From: Mycoplasmataceae bacterium
GTDB lineage: Bacteria; Bacillota_I; Bacilli_A; Mycoplasmatales; Mycoplasmoidaceae
NCBI GenBank assembly: GCA_031255095.1
Contig: JAIRTE010000026.1
Span: forward strand, 1-33,891
DNA: 33,891 nt
Direction of reading: 5' to 3'
Numbering within the stretch: the first letter of the stretch is position 1; every line of letters starts with the position of its first letter. Made by a program: the position numbers and the translations under genes. Of this stretch, positions 1 to 11,521 are shown one piece after another. A model generated the notes under the pieces. The model was not told the origin of the DNA. It saw nothing but the letters and a program-made list of their open reading frames with translations, and ran no database searches.

Positions 1-77
1 ATATTAAAGGTGAAATTAATAATATTAATACAAAAATTGATAATGTTATTAAACTAAATGGTTTGAAAACCAAGTAA
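1..77 (+). CDS. 3' end of coiled-coil protein (partial)
   Basis: Only the last 24 codons are in the window, ending in TAA at 75-77. The visible peptide begins IKGEINNINTKID and ends LNGLKTK. It closely matches the C-terminus of the next gene, and the first 40 bases are identical to bases 332-371. This is therefore the upstream member of a tandem duplicated pair. The Ile/Leu heptad-like spacing suggests a coiled coil. Function is unknown, and the start lies outside the window. Confidence 0.75.
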   Translation, partial: IKGEINNINTKIDNVIKLNGLKTK

Positions 78-81
78 TTTT

Positions 82-408
82 ATGTCTGTACAAAAAGAAG
101 TAACAATTGTGAAAACTGAAAATGAATATGTAAAAGTAGGTGATACTTTTATTGTTGAAATGGGTAAACATAAGGGTGGCGCTGGTGGCAAGGGAGGCGA
201 GCCAAAACAAAAGAAACCCAAAGCTAAATTACCATCATTAAGAGAATTGATTATGCAAATGCAAAATAACATCAACAATATTCAAACTGAAGTAAAAGAA
301 ATGAAGCAAGAATTTAATGAAAAAATTGATAATATTAAAGGTGAAATTAATAATATTAATACAAAAATTGACAAAATTGTAGAATTAAACAATCTTAAAA
401 CAAAGTAA
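82..408 (+). CDS. Small coiled-coil protein, tandem paralog
   Basis: A 108-aa protein beginning 4 nt after the stop of its upstream paralog, so the two are probably co-transcribed. Residues 1-28 form a polar N-terminal segment. Residues about 29-50 are a Gly/Lys-rich basic linker (GGAGGKGG, KQKKPKAK). Residues about 52-104 are a heptad-patterned coiled coil of repeated I/L-x-x-I/N motifs (NINNIQTEV, IDNIKGEINNINTKID). There is no signal peptide, membrane segment or Trp. I do not recognise the family. The basic linker plus coiled coil would suit an oligomerising nucleic-acid-binding or scaffold protein, but that is inference. Confidence 0.75.
   Translation: MSVQKEVTIVKTENEYVKVGDTFIVEMGKHKGGAGGKGGEPKQKKPKAKLPSLRELIMQMQNNINNIQTEVKEMKQEFNEKIDNIKGEINNINTKIDKIVELNNLKTK
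332..371 (+). repeat. 40-bp direct repeat of bases 1-40
   Basis: Bases 332-371 are identical to bases 1-40. The flanking codons have diverged, although both copies end in the same Leu-Lys-Thr-Lys-stop. This is the footprint of a gene duplication, with selection or recent conversion in the coiled-coil coding part. Confidence 0.85.
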
Positions 409-421
409 AATACTTAAATGC

Positions 422-482
422 TTTGATAATTTGATTTTAGATTTCTCTTATCAAATAAATAATAAGCTAATTTGTTTATAAT
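422..482 (+). promoter_or_regulatory. grpE promoter region with dyad
   Basis: A perfect -10 hexamer TATAAT lies at 477-482, 12 nt before the grpE ATG, giving a 5' UTR of only a few nucleotides. Upstream is an inverted repeat, TTTGATAA (422-429) and TTATCAAA (448-455), with an 18-nt spacer. It is not the canonical CIRCE element (TTAGCACTC-N9-GAGTGCTAA). It may be an operator or a weak terminator for the coiled-coil genes. The -10 call is firm; the role of the dyad is a guess. Confidence 0.55.
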
Positions 483-494
483 AAGGTTGAGTTT

Positions 495-1340
495 ATGAAA
501 AAAAATATTTTGTTATGGAACATTTATAAAGTAAATGACAATTTAGCATTAGTAATTGAAGATAATGAATTGTTACATGGTAATGCTGTTATTTGCAACA
601 TTGCAAATGAAAAAAAGGATGATACAGTTGCTTTAAAAATTAATGAAGAAGATTTTTTTGTTATCCCATATAGTTTTAGCACTATTGATAAAAAATTACT
701 TGAACAACAAGAAAGTTTAAATTCTGAATTATATTCATTAAATGACAATATAAAAACTGAAATTTTGTCAAAATATGAAAATATTGCCCAGAATATCTTT
801 TCTGATAAAAATTCTAAACTTGCAGAAAAAAATTCTTTGAATAAACAATTAGTTGAAAAAAACAATCGTTTGGAAGAACAATTAAAAAGTATTAACAATG
901 ATTATGTTAATAAACTTTCTGCTAAGATGGCTGAAGCTGCAGAAATGTTAAAAAAGAAACAAGCAGAATTAACTGAAAAATCTAATACTGAAATTTTGGA
1001 AGCAAAAAAATATGCAATTGCTAAGCCTGCAACTGAATTTATTACAGTTATTAATCAATTTGAAACTGCCCTAAGTTTTGAACCTAAAGATGATAAATTA
1101 AAAAATTATCAAAATGGTTTTAAAATGTTTTTAAATATGTTTAAAAATGTGTTAAGCGATGTTGGTATTGAAGAAATTTCTGTTAATGTTGGTGATGAAT
1201 ATAACACAATTACTATGGAAGCAATTGATCATATTGATGCTGAAGGTGTGAAATCTGGTAATGTTGCTGCAATAATCTCTAAAGGTTATAAACTACATGA
1301 TAGAGTTTTACAAACTGTAACAGTAAAATTAGCCAACTAA
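495..1340 (+). CDS. grpE: GrpE, DnaK nucleotide exchange factor
   Basis: A 281-aa protein. GrpE releases ADP from the Hsp70 chaperone DnaK and works as a cytosolic dimer. Residues about 65-165 form a long charged helix/coiled coil. Residues about 168-281 are the typical GrpE domain: KYAIAKPATEFITVINQFETAL, then GFKMFLNMFKNVL, and the C-terminal beta domain ending GYKLHDRVLQTVTVKLAN, which is the family signature. The N-terminal 60 residues are an extra segment, as is common in mycoplasmal GrpE, which is longer than the roughly 190-aa E. coli protein. The ATG at 495 follows TATAAT by 12 nt. dnaK, dnaJ and hrcA are not adjacent. Confidence 0.95.
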   Translation: MKKNILLWNIYKVNDNLALVIEDNELLHGNAVICNIANEKKDDTVALKINEEDFFVIPYSFSTIDKKLLEQQESLNSELYSLNDNIKTEILSKYENIAQNIFSDKNSKLAEKNSLNKQLVEKNNRLEEQLKSINNDYVNKLSAKMAEAAEMLKKKQAELTEKSNTEILEAKKYAIAKPATEFITVINQFETALSFEPKDDKLKNYQNGFKMFLNMFKNVLSDVGIEEISVNVGDEYNTITMEAIDHIDAEGVKSGNVAAIISKGYKLHDRVLQTVTVKLAN

Positions 1341-1366
1341 TTTTTACTTTATATATTTTAAATACT

Positions 1367-1759
1367 ATGGGCTTATTTGATTTTTTTAATAATCGAGATA
1401 AATACGAAAGTGATTACAATTCTGATTTACCAAAAAATGGTGCCTGTGTTTGTTTAGCAATTGCACAATATTCACATTGTTCACCTTCTACAATTGCAAA
1501 AGATATGCAAGGTAGATATGGTAGTTCATTTAATCAATTAAATAATGTTGTTGATTATTTACAAAGGAATAATTTTGTTAGGAATGTTAAATACAATCCC
1601 AATATGACTATAGATGATTTTTTGTGTTCAGATTTAACTGATGACAAATATTTAATTGTAGTACCTGGACATATACTTTATTGAAGTAAACAATTATTTG
1701 ATTTTTCAATTAATTTTAAATATAGTGATAAAATTATTTGTTTATTGAGAATGAATTAA
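1367..1759 (+). CDS. Small C39-like cysteine peptidase candidate
   Basis: A 130-aa protein once the TGA at 1682-1684 is read as Trp; it ends at TAA 1757-1759. The N-terminal block NGACVCLAIAQYSHCSPSTI resembles the Cys-box of C39/papain-like peptidases (x-C-G-x-A-C-L). A later VVPGHILYW could supply the catalytic His. It has no signal peptide, transporter domain or visible Gly-Gly substrate, and it is about the size of a bare C39 domain. It starts 26 nt after grpE with TATATT at 1352-1357, 9 nt before the ATG. Its stop lies 6 nt before the hairpin that ends the opposite-strand tracrRNA. The assignment rests on motif resemblance only. Confidence 0.5.
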
Positions 1760-1765
1760 TTTTTT

Positions 1766-1785
1766 GAGTTTAACATTGCAAACTC
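1766..1785. terminator. Hairpin between convergent gene and tracrRNA
   Basis: A perfect 6-bp stem GAGTTT/AAACTC with an 8-nt loop sits just after the stop of the + strand gene and at the 3' end of the minus-strand tracrRNA-like gene. The + side is followed by a weak T-rich stretch (ATAATATTTTTAT). The minus side is not followed by a T tract. It could serve as a weak terminator on the + strand and as the last stem-loop of the tracrRNA on the - strand. Confidence 0.45.
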
Positions 1786-1877
1786 TTGAAATAATATTTT
1801 TATCCCCTTTCGGCGGATAAATAACTTTACATTTTAAATTTATTTGAATATACAGGTGCAAAACCGCGGACAAACCG
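1766..1877 (-). ncRNA. tracrRNA-like gene beside CRISPR array
   Basis: Read on the minus strand, 1863-1842 is TTTTGCACCTGTATATTCAAAT. This pairs with the minus-strand repeat start GTTTGAGACGGGTGCAAAA. The lower stem is 7 bp (GUUUGAG with UUCAAAU, two G-U pairs), then a 3-nt AUA bulge on the tracr side, then a 12-bp upper stem (ACGGGUGCAAAA, one G-U pair). Lower stem, bulge and upper stem is the layout of type II tracrRNA:crRNA duplexes. Downstream come a 27-nt AT-rich linker-type stretch and stem-loop 1 at 1820-1800 (TTATCC-G-CC, GAAA tetraloop, GG-GGATAA). The hairpin at 1785-1766 follows. A start near 1877 is inferred from the -10 box at 1889-1884. The RNA would be about 110 nt. No transcript data are available. 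Confidence 0.7.
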
Positions 1878-1883
1878 GGAAAT

Positions 1884-1913
1884 TTTATAATTTGAGGTTT
1901 GAGACGGTTGTAA
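1884..1913 (-). promoter_or_regulatory. Candidate tracrRNA promoter inside last repeat
   Basis: On the minus strand TATAAA (1889-1884) directly follows the trailer-end repeat. A TTACAA -35-like hexamer (1913-1908) lies 18 bp upstream inside that repeat. This would start transcription near 1877, just before the anti-repeat. The -35 match is 4/6 and -35 boxes are often weak in mycoplasmas. Read-through from the array could also supply the RNA. Confidence 0.45.
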
Positions 1914-2328
1914 TTTTGCACCCGTCTCAAACTTTGCAGTCCTAATGGATGTGGAAAAACATGTTTGAGACGGTTGTAATTTTGCACCCGTCTCAAACAT
2001 GACCAAATAAGAAGTAATAAGTTATCAAGTTTGAGACGGTTGTAATTTTGCACCCGTCTCAAACAATCAACTGAGAATATAGGATTACCACTAAGTTTGA
2101 GACGGTTGTAATTTTGCACCCGTCTCAAACCAATCTGTTAAGTGCTCTTACCTTGTTCTGGTTTGAGACGGTTGTAATTTTGCACCCGTCTCAAACTTAA
2201 ATAATCTAATATAAATATTTCCATTAGTTTGAGACGGTTGTAATTTTGCACCCGTCTCAAACATACTTGATGCATAAAAAAACTAACACAATGTTTGAGA
2301 CGGTTGTAATTTTGCACCCGTCTCAAAC
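1897..2328 (-). CRISPR. CRISPR array, 7 repeats and 6 spacers, type II-like
   Basis: Seven identical 36-bp repeats start at 1897, 1963, 2029, 2095, 2161, 2227 and 2293, separated by six different spacers of exactly 30 bp. Each repeat begins GTTTGAGACGG and ends CCGTCTCAAAC, so its ends are inverted repeats. This is like the GTTTGAGA...TCAAAC repeats of many type II-A loci. The near-palindrome hides direction, but the adjacent tracrRNA-like anti-repeat fits minus-strand crRNA only, so transcription runs from about 2400 toward 1897. There are no degenerate repeats, which suggests no decay at either end. No cas1, cas2, csn2 or cas9 lies anywhere in the window; neighbours are grpE-side genes and the ribosomal operon. 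Spacer origins cannot be checked here. Confidence 0.95.
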
Positions 2329-2473
2329 CAGAAACAAAATGTTTCTGGTTTGAAATCAAAGTGTGGCATATACTGCCTTAGCAAAATTTATTACATCATA
2401 GTATAAAATGTAAAATACGATGTAAATACAACCTAATATTTGAATTTTCAAATAGCTAACTCTATTATAAACT
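2323..2473 (-). promoter_or_regulatory. CRISPR leader with junction hairpin and -10 boxes
   Basis: This is the AT-rich segment upstream of the first repeat. A perfect 14-bp inverted repeat with a 3-nt loop spans the leader-repeat junction. Its arms are 2323-2336 (TCAAACCAGAAACA) and 2340-2353, so the first six bases of the repeat are part of the stem. Candidate minus-strand -10 boxes are TATAAT at 2469-2464 and TATACT at 2405-2400. A short dyad ATTTGA/TCAAAT lies at 2438-2453. The stretch also carries the end of the rpoB operon, with no strong terminator visible. Confidence 0.55.
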
Positions 2474-2587
2474 CTAATGTAAAAAAATTAATACAAAAAC
2501 TAATACTATAGCTAAAAAAATAATAACACTACCTAATATAATAATGGTTTCTTTTTTCTTCTTGTCTAATTTATTAAGAAATTTCAT
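2474..2587 (-). CDS. 37-aa membrane peptide downstream of rpsI
   Basis: An ATG at 2587-2585, 3 nt after the rpsI stop, opens a 37-codon frame ending in TAG at 2476-2474. The peptide has a charged N-terminus (MKFLNKLDKKKKE) and one continuous hydrophobic helix, residues about 14-36 (TIIILGSVIIFLAIV...). It is a typical positive-inside single-span protein and contains no Trp. The tight spacing suggests translational coupling to rpsI. I do not recognise it, and it is too short for confident homology. Conservation beside rpsI in relatives would confirm it. Confidence 0.6.
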   Translation of the reverse strand: MKFLNKLDKKKKETIIILGSVIIFLAIVLVFVLIFLH

Positions 2588-2590
2588 TTC

Positions 2591-3010
2591 CTAACGTTTA
2601 ACGAATTGTGGAGATTTTCTTGCACCTTTCTTGTTCATTTTCTTTCTTTCTTTAACTCTTGCATCAGAAGTTAAAAGTTTTTTAGGTTTTAAACTTAATC
2701 TAGCACCGCCAATAACATGTCCATCTTTTTCATCATATTTAGCCGGATCGGCTAATTCTAAAGCTCTAGCAATAGCTAATCTAATAGCACCTGCTTGACC
2801 GGTAAAACCACCACCAGTTGCTTTTGCTTTAACATCAAATTTATCACGAGTATTAGTAACAACAAGTGGTAATTCCATATCTTGAATCACTAAATCATTT
2901 GGAAAATATTTTTTTGGTTCAACATTATTAACAGTAATTTTACCAGTACCTGGAGTTAAAATAACTTTTGCTACTGAAGATTTTCTACGACCAATTGCTT
3001 TAAACTCCAT
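2591..3010 (-). CDS. rpsI: 30S ribosomal protein S9 (uS9)
   Basis: A 139-aa protein spanning the complete S9 fold. It starts IGRRKSSVAKVIL and contains GGGFTGQAGAIRLAIARAL. The C-terminal tail ends RKSPQFVKR, the conserved basic tail that reaches the P-site tRNA. It lies 7 nt after rplM, the usual L13-S9 pair. Length is normal. Confidence 0.97.
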   Translation of the reverse strand: MEFKAIGRRKSSVAKVILTPGTGKITVNNVEPKKYFPNDLVIQDMELPLVVTNTRDKFDVKAKATGGGFTGQAGAIRLAIARALELADPAKYDEKDGHVIGGARLSLKPKKLLTSDARVKERKKMNKKGARKSPQFVKR

Positions 3011-3017
3011 AATATAA

Positions 3018-3455
3018 TTATAATTTTATTTCCTCTGGAGTTTGTGCAGAATGATCTTTTCCTTCATCTTTATAAATAAAAAGCTTTTTAATTTCAGCTT
3101 TACCTAATCTAGTTTTAGGTAACATACCTGAAACTGCATCCAACATAACACCTTCTGGGTCTTTAATCATTCTGTCTTTTAGATTGATTGTTTTTAAGTG
3201 ACCAAAATAACCAGAGTGTCTATAATATTTCTTATCTTCTAATTTATTACCAGTAACTTTAACTTTAGAAACATTTTTAATAATTAAAAAATCACCACAA
3301 TCAACACTTGGAGTGTAAATATTTTTTTCTTTACCTCTTAAGATATTAGCAGCTTTAACTGCTAAATCTCCTAAAACCTGGTCAGTAGCATCAATAACAA
3401 ATCATTTACGATTTGCTTTCATTACTTCATTTTTAGCTATAGTTGATTTTTGCAT
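3018..3455 (-). CDS. rplM: 50S ribosomal protein L13 (uL13)
   Basis: A 145-aa protein starting at the ATG at 3455. It is found by reading through a TGA codon as Trp in NRKWFVIDATDQVLG, the conserved L13 start. Other signatures are the segments DFLIIKNVSKVKVTGNK and KKYYRHSGYFG, followed by GMLPKTRLG. The Shine-Dalgarno AAGGAG is inside the last codons of rpoC, and the genes are 1 nt apart, so translation is likely coupled. L13 binds 23S rRNA early in large-subunit assembly. Having rplM directly after rpoC is not the common arrangement. Confidence 0.96.
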
Positions 3456-3456
3456 A

Positions 3457-7365
<3,909 letters not shown>

Positions 7366-7369
7366 AATC

Positions 7370-10300
7370 TTATTTTATTATACCTCCTTCATTAGTGTTT
7401 TCGTCACTTTTGATTGTAGAAACATATTCATTTACATCTTGAACAGATTTATCACTGAATTCAATTTCCATACCAATACCTAAACCTTGTAAGTACTTAG
7501 TTAATAATTTAAATGATTCTGGAGTTCTAGGTTCAGGGAAAGGCATTTTTTTAATAATTGAAGAATAAGCCATATTACGTCCTTTAACATCATCAGATTT
7601 AATAGTAAGCATTTCACGTAAGTTATATGCAGCACCATATGCTTCAAGTGCTCAAACTTCCATTTCACCCATTCTCTGTCCACCATTTTGTGCCTTACCA
7701 CCTAATGGTTGTTGAGTAATCTTAGAGTATGGTCCAATTGCACGAGCATGTAATTTATCAGCAACCATATGGTTAAGTTTTAATACATGTAATACACCAA
7801 CTGCAATTTTACCATCATATTGTTCACCAGTTTGTCCATCATATAAAGTAACTTTACCTTTATTTTCAATTGGGTTTAAACCAGCTTCAGCTTGAACAGC
7901 AATAATATCATTAATTGTTGCACCATTAAATGCTGGTGAAATTGCTTTATAGTTCAAATCTTCAATTTTTAAACCAGCAGTTTTTAAAATTGCATATAAA
8001 TCTGCAGAAGCAACTTCAGATTTCATTTGTTTAATATATTCTTTTGCAGATTTAACTAATATGTTAGCTTTTTCATATTTAATACCAAATAATTGCACTA
8101 AATCTTCTACAGAACCTTTAGAATTTACTATTTCAAGGAATTTTTTCTTAGCTAATTCTCTCATAGCAAAACCTAAGTGCATTTCACTTATCTGTCCAAT
8201 ATTCATACGTCCTGGAACACCGGCTGAGTTGAAAATAATATCAACTGGTGTACCATCTTCCATAAAAGGCATATCAGCTTCTGGAATAATTAATGAAATA
8301 ACACCTTTGTTACCATGTCTATTAGCTAATTTATCACCAATTTCAATTTTCTTCTTTTGTGCAATTGTTACAATAACTTTTTCAATTACTTCAGAGTTTA
8401 ATAAATAACCTTCAGCAATGTTCATTTTTTTAACTGAAACAATAGTACCTTCAGCACCATGAGGAACTCTTAGTGAAGTATCTTTATAGTTTTTAGTTTT
8501 AGTACCAAATAATTGTTGCATTAATTCTTCTTCTGGAGATAAATCAACTTGACCTCTTGGAGTAATTTTACCAACTAAAATATCACCTTCTTTAACCTCT
8601 GCACCAACAACAATATATCCATCTTCATCAAGATTTCTTTTTTTGTCATCAGGAACATTCATAACTTCTCTAGTAATTTCTTCATCACCATTTTTAGTTT
8701 GAATACATTCAACTTCATATGTTTCAAAAGCAATTGAAGTTAATAAATCATTTTTGTATAAACGGTCAGAAATAACAACACCATCTTCATAGTTGAAACC
8801 TTTTCAGTGCATGAAAGCAACTAATGGGTTAATACCTAAAGCAATTTCCCCATTTTTAATTGCAGGACCATCAGCTAATAAATCACCTTTTGCAATTTTT
8901 TGACCAACATAAACAATTGGAGTTTGATTAATTGAAGTAGATTGGTTAGATCTTGCATATTTAGTTAATTCATATGTTTTTAAAGATTTATCTTCAGTAA
9001 TTACAACAATTTTACTTGAGTCAACATATTTAATTTCCCCATCTTCACCAGCAACAATACTAAAACCAGAATCAGCAGCAATTTTTGCTTCAAAACCAGT
9101 ACCAATTGTTGCAGCATATGGTTCAATTAATGGTAAAGCTTGTCGTTGGAAGTTAGAACCATAAGCAACACGGACACCATCATCTGATTCAATAAATGGT
9201 ACACTTGCTGTTGAAGGAGAAAGAATTTGTGAAGGAATAATATCAACATAATTAACTTCTTTAGGTTTAAAGAATTTATTAGTTTGGTGGAAACGACCTT
9301 CAACAACTTCTTCAATAATTTTACCTTTATCATCAGTTTTTGTTCTAGAAGAAGCAACTACATAATCATATTCTTTAGTTGCTGTTAAATATTCAATTTC
9401 ATCAGTAATAACACCATCAATAACTTTCTTGTATGGAGTTAAAATGAAACCATTAGTATCTACTTTTGCATAGATAGCTAAAGAAAGAATTAAACCAACA
9501 TTAGCACCTTCAGGAGTTTCAATTGGACAAATACGTCCATAATGTGTAAAGTGAATATCACGGATTGAAAGGTTAGGGTCTTCTCTAGAAACACCACCTT
9601 CACCTAAAGAAGATATTCTACGTTTATTAGTTAATTCAGATAGTGGGTTTGTTTGATCAACAAATTGAGTTAAATCATAAGTGTTAAAGAAATTTTTAAC
9701 TGCTAATTGTAAAACTTTAGTATTAACAATATTTCTTAAATTAACCTTTTGTTCAAGTTTTTCTTTTGTTAAACCTTTAGCAGTTACTAAATATAAAGAA
9801 GCAAGTTTTTCAAAAGTAAATTTAACAATTCTTGATAAACCTTTAGAGAAGTGTTTTTTAAATTGTTCATCAACTAAACGTAAACGTTTGTTAGATAAAT
9901 CTTCTGTATCATCATAATTACCAATACCATATTCTAAACCTAAAGTATATGAAATTGCTGATAATAAATCTTGAGTTGTTAAAGCAGTTGTTTCAATTGT
10001 ATTGTTAACTGAAATAATGTTAAAAATTTGTTTAGAGTTATTCTTATAAATAGCAATAGTTTCATAAATACTATTACTTTTCTTTTGGAAAGAACAAGGT
10101 TCATTAATAGGAATTTGTTTAGAAAAATTCAAATCACCATTAGCTAAAGCTTTTTTAATAATATTTAATTCTTCAATTAAAACTAATTGATCTTTTTTTA
10201 ATAATACTTTACCATCTTTAGTTACAATATCTTGAGCTAAAGTATTAGAATATAAACGTTCAGTTAAACGAGATTTGTGAATGATTTTATATCTACCAGC

Positions 10301-11383
10301 ATTTGACAATGAATAATATTTAGAATCAAAAAAGTTACGACATAAAACATCTTGATAACAAATTTTTTCGCTTGTTCCACCAAAATCAACTGCTTTTGTT
10401 GAAATTCCTAATTCTTCAATAATATATCTAGCAGCTAATTCTGTAATAATTGAATCAATTTTTTTACTTTTTTCATTTTTAATAACTTCATTAACTAAAT
10501 TTTTTAATTTAATTTCTAATGGACTACCAGTTAAAGAATTTTCAAAACCATTTTTAATTATGTTATTTTTGATTTCCAAATAATATTTGTCGTTAAAAAT
10601 TTTTGTGTCATTATATTTATCAAAAGCTAAAGTATTTTGGATAACTGTTGAACCTGCATATACATCAGCAATATTTTTTTCACTCATACCCATAGCTTTC
10701 AATAAAATTGTCACTGGAATAGTAACAATTGATTCACCATTTAATGATCTCATTGAAACTAATAATATTTTTTCATTCTCAGCTTTACCGGTAATGTGGA
10801 AATGCATTAAAGTACCATGAGATGGTAAAATTTCACAGTTATTAGTTTCAATAACTTTTTTCTTCTTTAATAATCTAATTTGTGCATTTTCAAATGCATA
10901 TAATCCAGCAGCTTTAACTAACTGATTAACAACATTCTTTTCAATACCATTAATAATAAAAGTACCAGAATCTGTCATTAGTGGAATGTTAGTTAGGAAA
11001 ACACCACTTGAAATATTACTCTTTGTTTTTTTATTTTTAATAATTTCACCAGTTTCATTATTAACAATATAAATGTCAGCAAATAAAGATGCTTCATAAC
11101 TTTTACCTTGTTCTAAAGAATCTTTAATTGAAAATAATGGTTTAGTGAATGATACACCACCACATCTTACTTCATATTTAGTGTTTTTAGGGTTTGCAAC
11201 TGGGAATTGACTTAATACTAAATTTTTAATCTCTTTTTCTAAAAAGTTTTTGTATGCAGTTTTATTGATTTCTAAAAACTCTGATTGTTCAAAACTTGCA
11301 GGTATAAAGACTTTAGAAAAATCCTTACGAAGAATTAATGATGATATTTTTTTATCAGGAAAATTTGTAGTTTTTGAAGCCAT
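7370..11383 (-). CDS. rpoB: RNA polymerase beta subunit
   Basis: 1337 aa, with TGA-Trp at several points. The rifampicin-pocket region reads [20 protein letters not shown], followed by [17 protein letters not shown]. The residue equal to E. coli His526 is Asn (codon 9626-9628), a change linked to natural rifampicin insensitivity of mollicutes. The C-terminal half has the conserved [13 protein letters not shown], then [16 protein letters not shown] and [20 protein letters not shown]. It is first gene of an operon continuing rpoC, rplM and rpsI. The start MASKTTNFP follows a 5' UTR of about 74 nt with a stem-loop. rplJ/rplL, the usual upstream genes, are absent here. Confidence 0.98.
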
Positions 11384-11402
11384 GTAATTTATAAGTAAAA
11401 AT

Positions 11403-11471
11403 AGGAAATGTAGTTTGCCCCCAAAGCTAGTTGGTAAGTATCTAAAAACTACCTGATAAGTTAATTATACA
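11403..11471 (-). promoter_or_regulatory. rpoB promoter and structured 5' leader
   Basis: On the minus strand an extended -10 TGTATAAT (11471-11464) predicts a start near 11457. The leader then forms a perfect 7-bp outer stem GTAGTTT/AAACTAC (11452-11446 with 11416-11410). It encloses CCAA...TTGG and a GGGGG run that stand out in this AT-rich genome. Nearly all other first genes here have almost no leader, so a 74-nt structured leader may be regulatory, for example autogenous control. It matches no riboswitch I know. Confidence 0.5.
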
Positions 11472-11521
11472 TATTTTTTTAAATTAATAAATAAATTTTA
11501 AATTTTTATAATTAAAATATT

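Noticed and set aside
422-455. CIRCE heat-shock operator before grpE
   Set aside because: The dyad TTTGATAA/TTATCAAA does not match TTAGCACTC-N9-GAGTGCTAA.
1853-1896. tracrRNA on the plus strand
   Set aside because: The plus-strand match GGTGCAAAACCG runs straight into the array and has no tail hairpins; pairing is much better on the minus strand.
1742-2359. Minus-strand open frames with repeated RRVQNYNRLK peptide
   Set aside because: They are translations of the CRISPR repeats and the tracrRNA region, not proteins.
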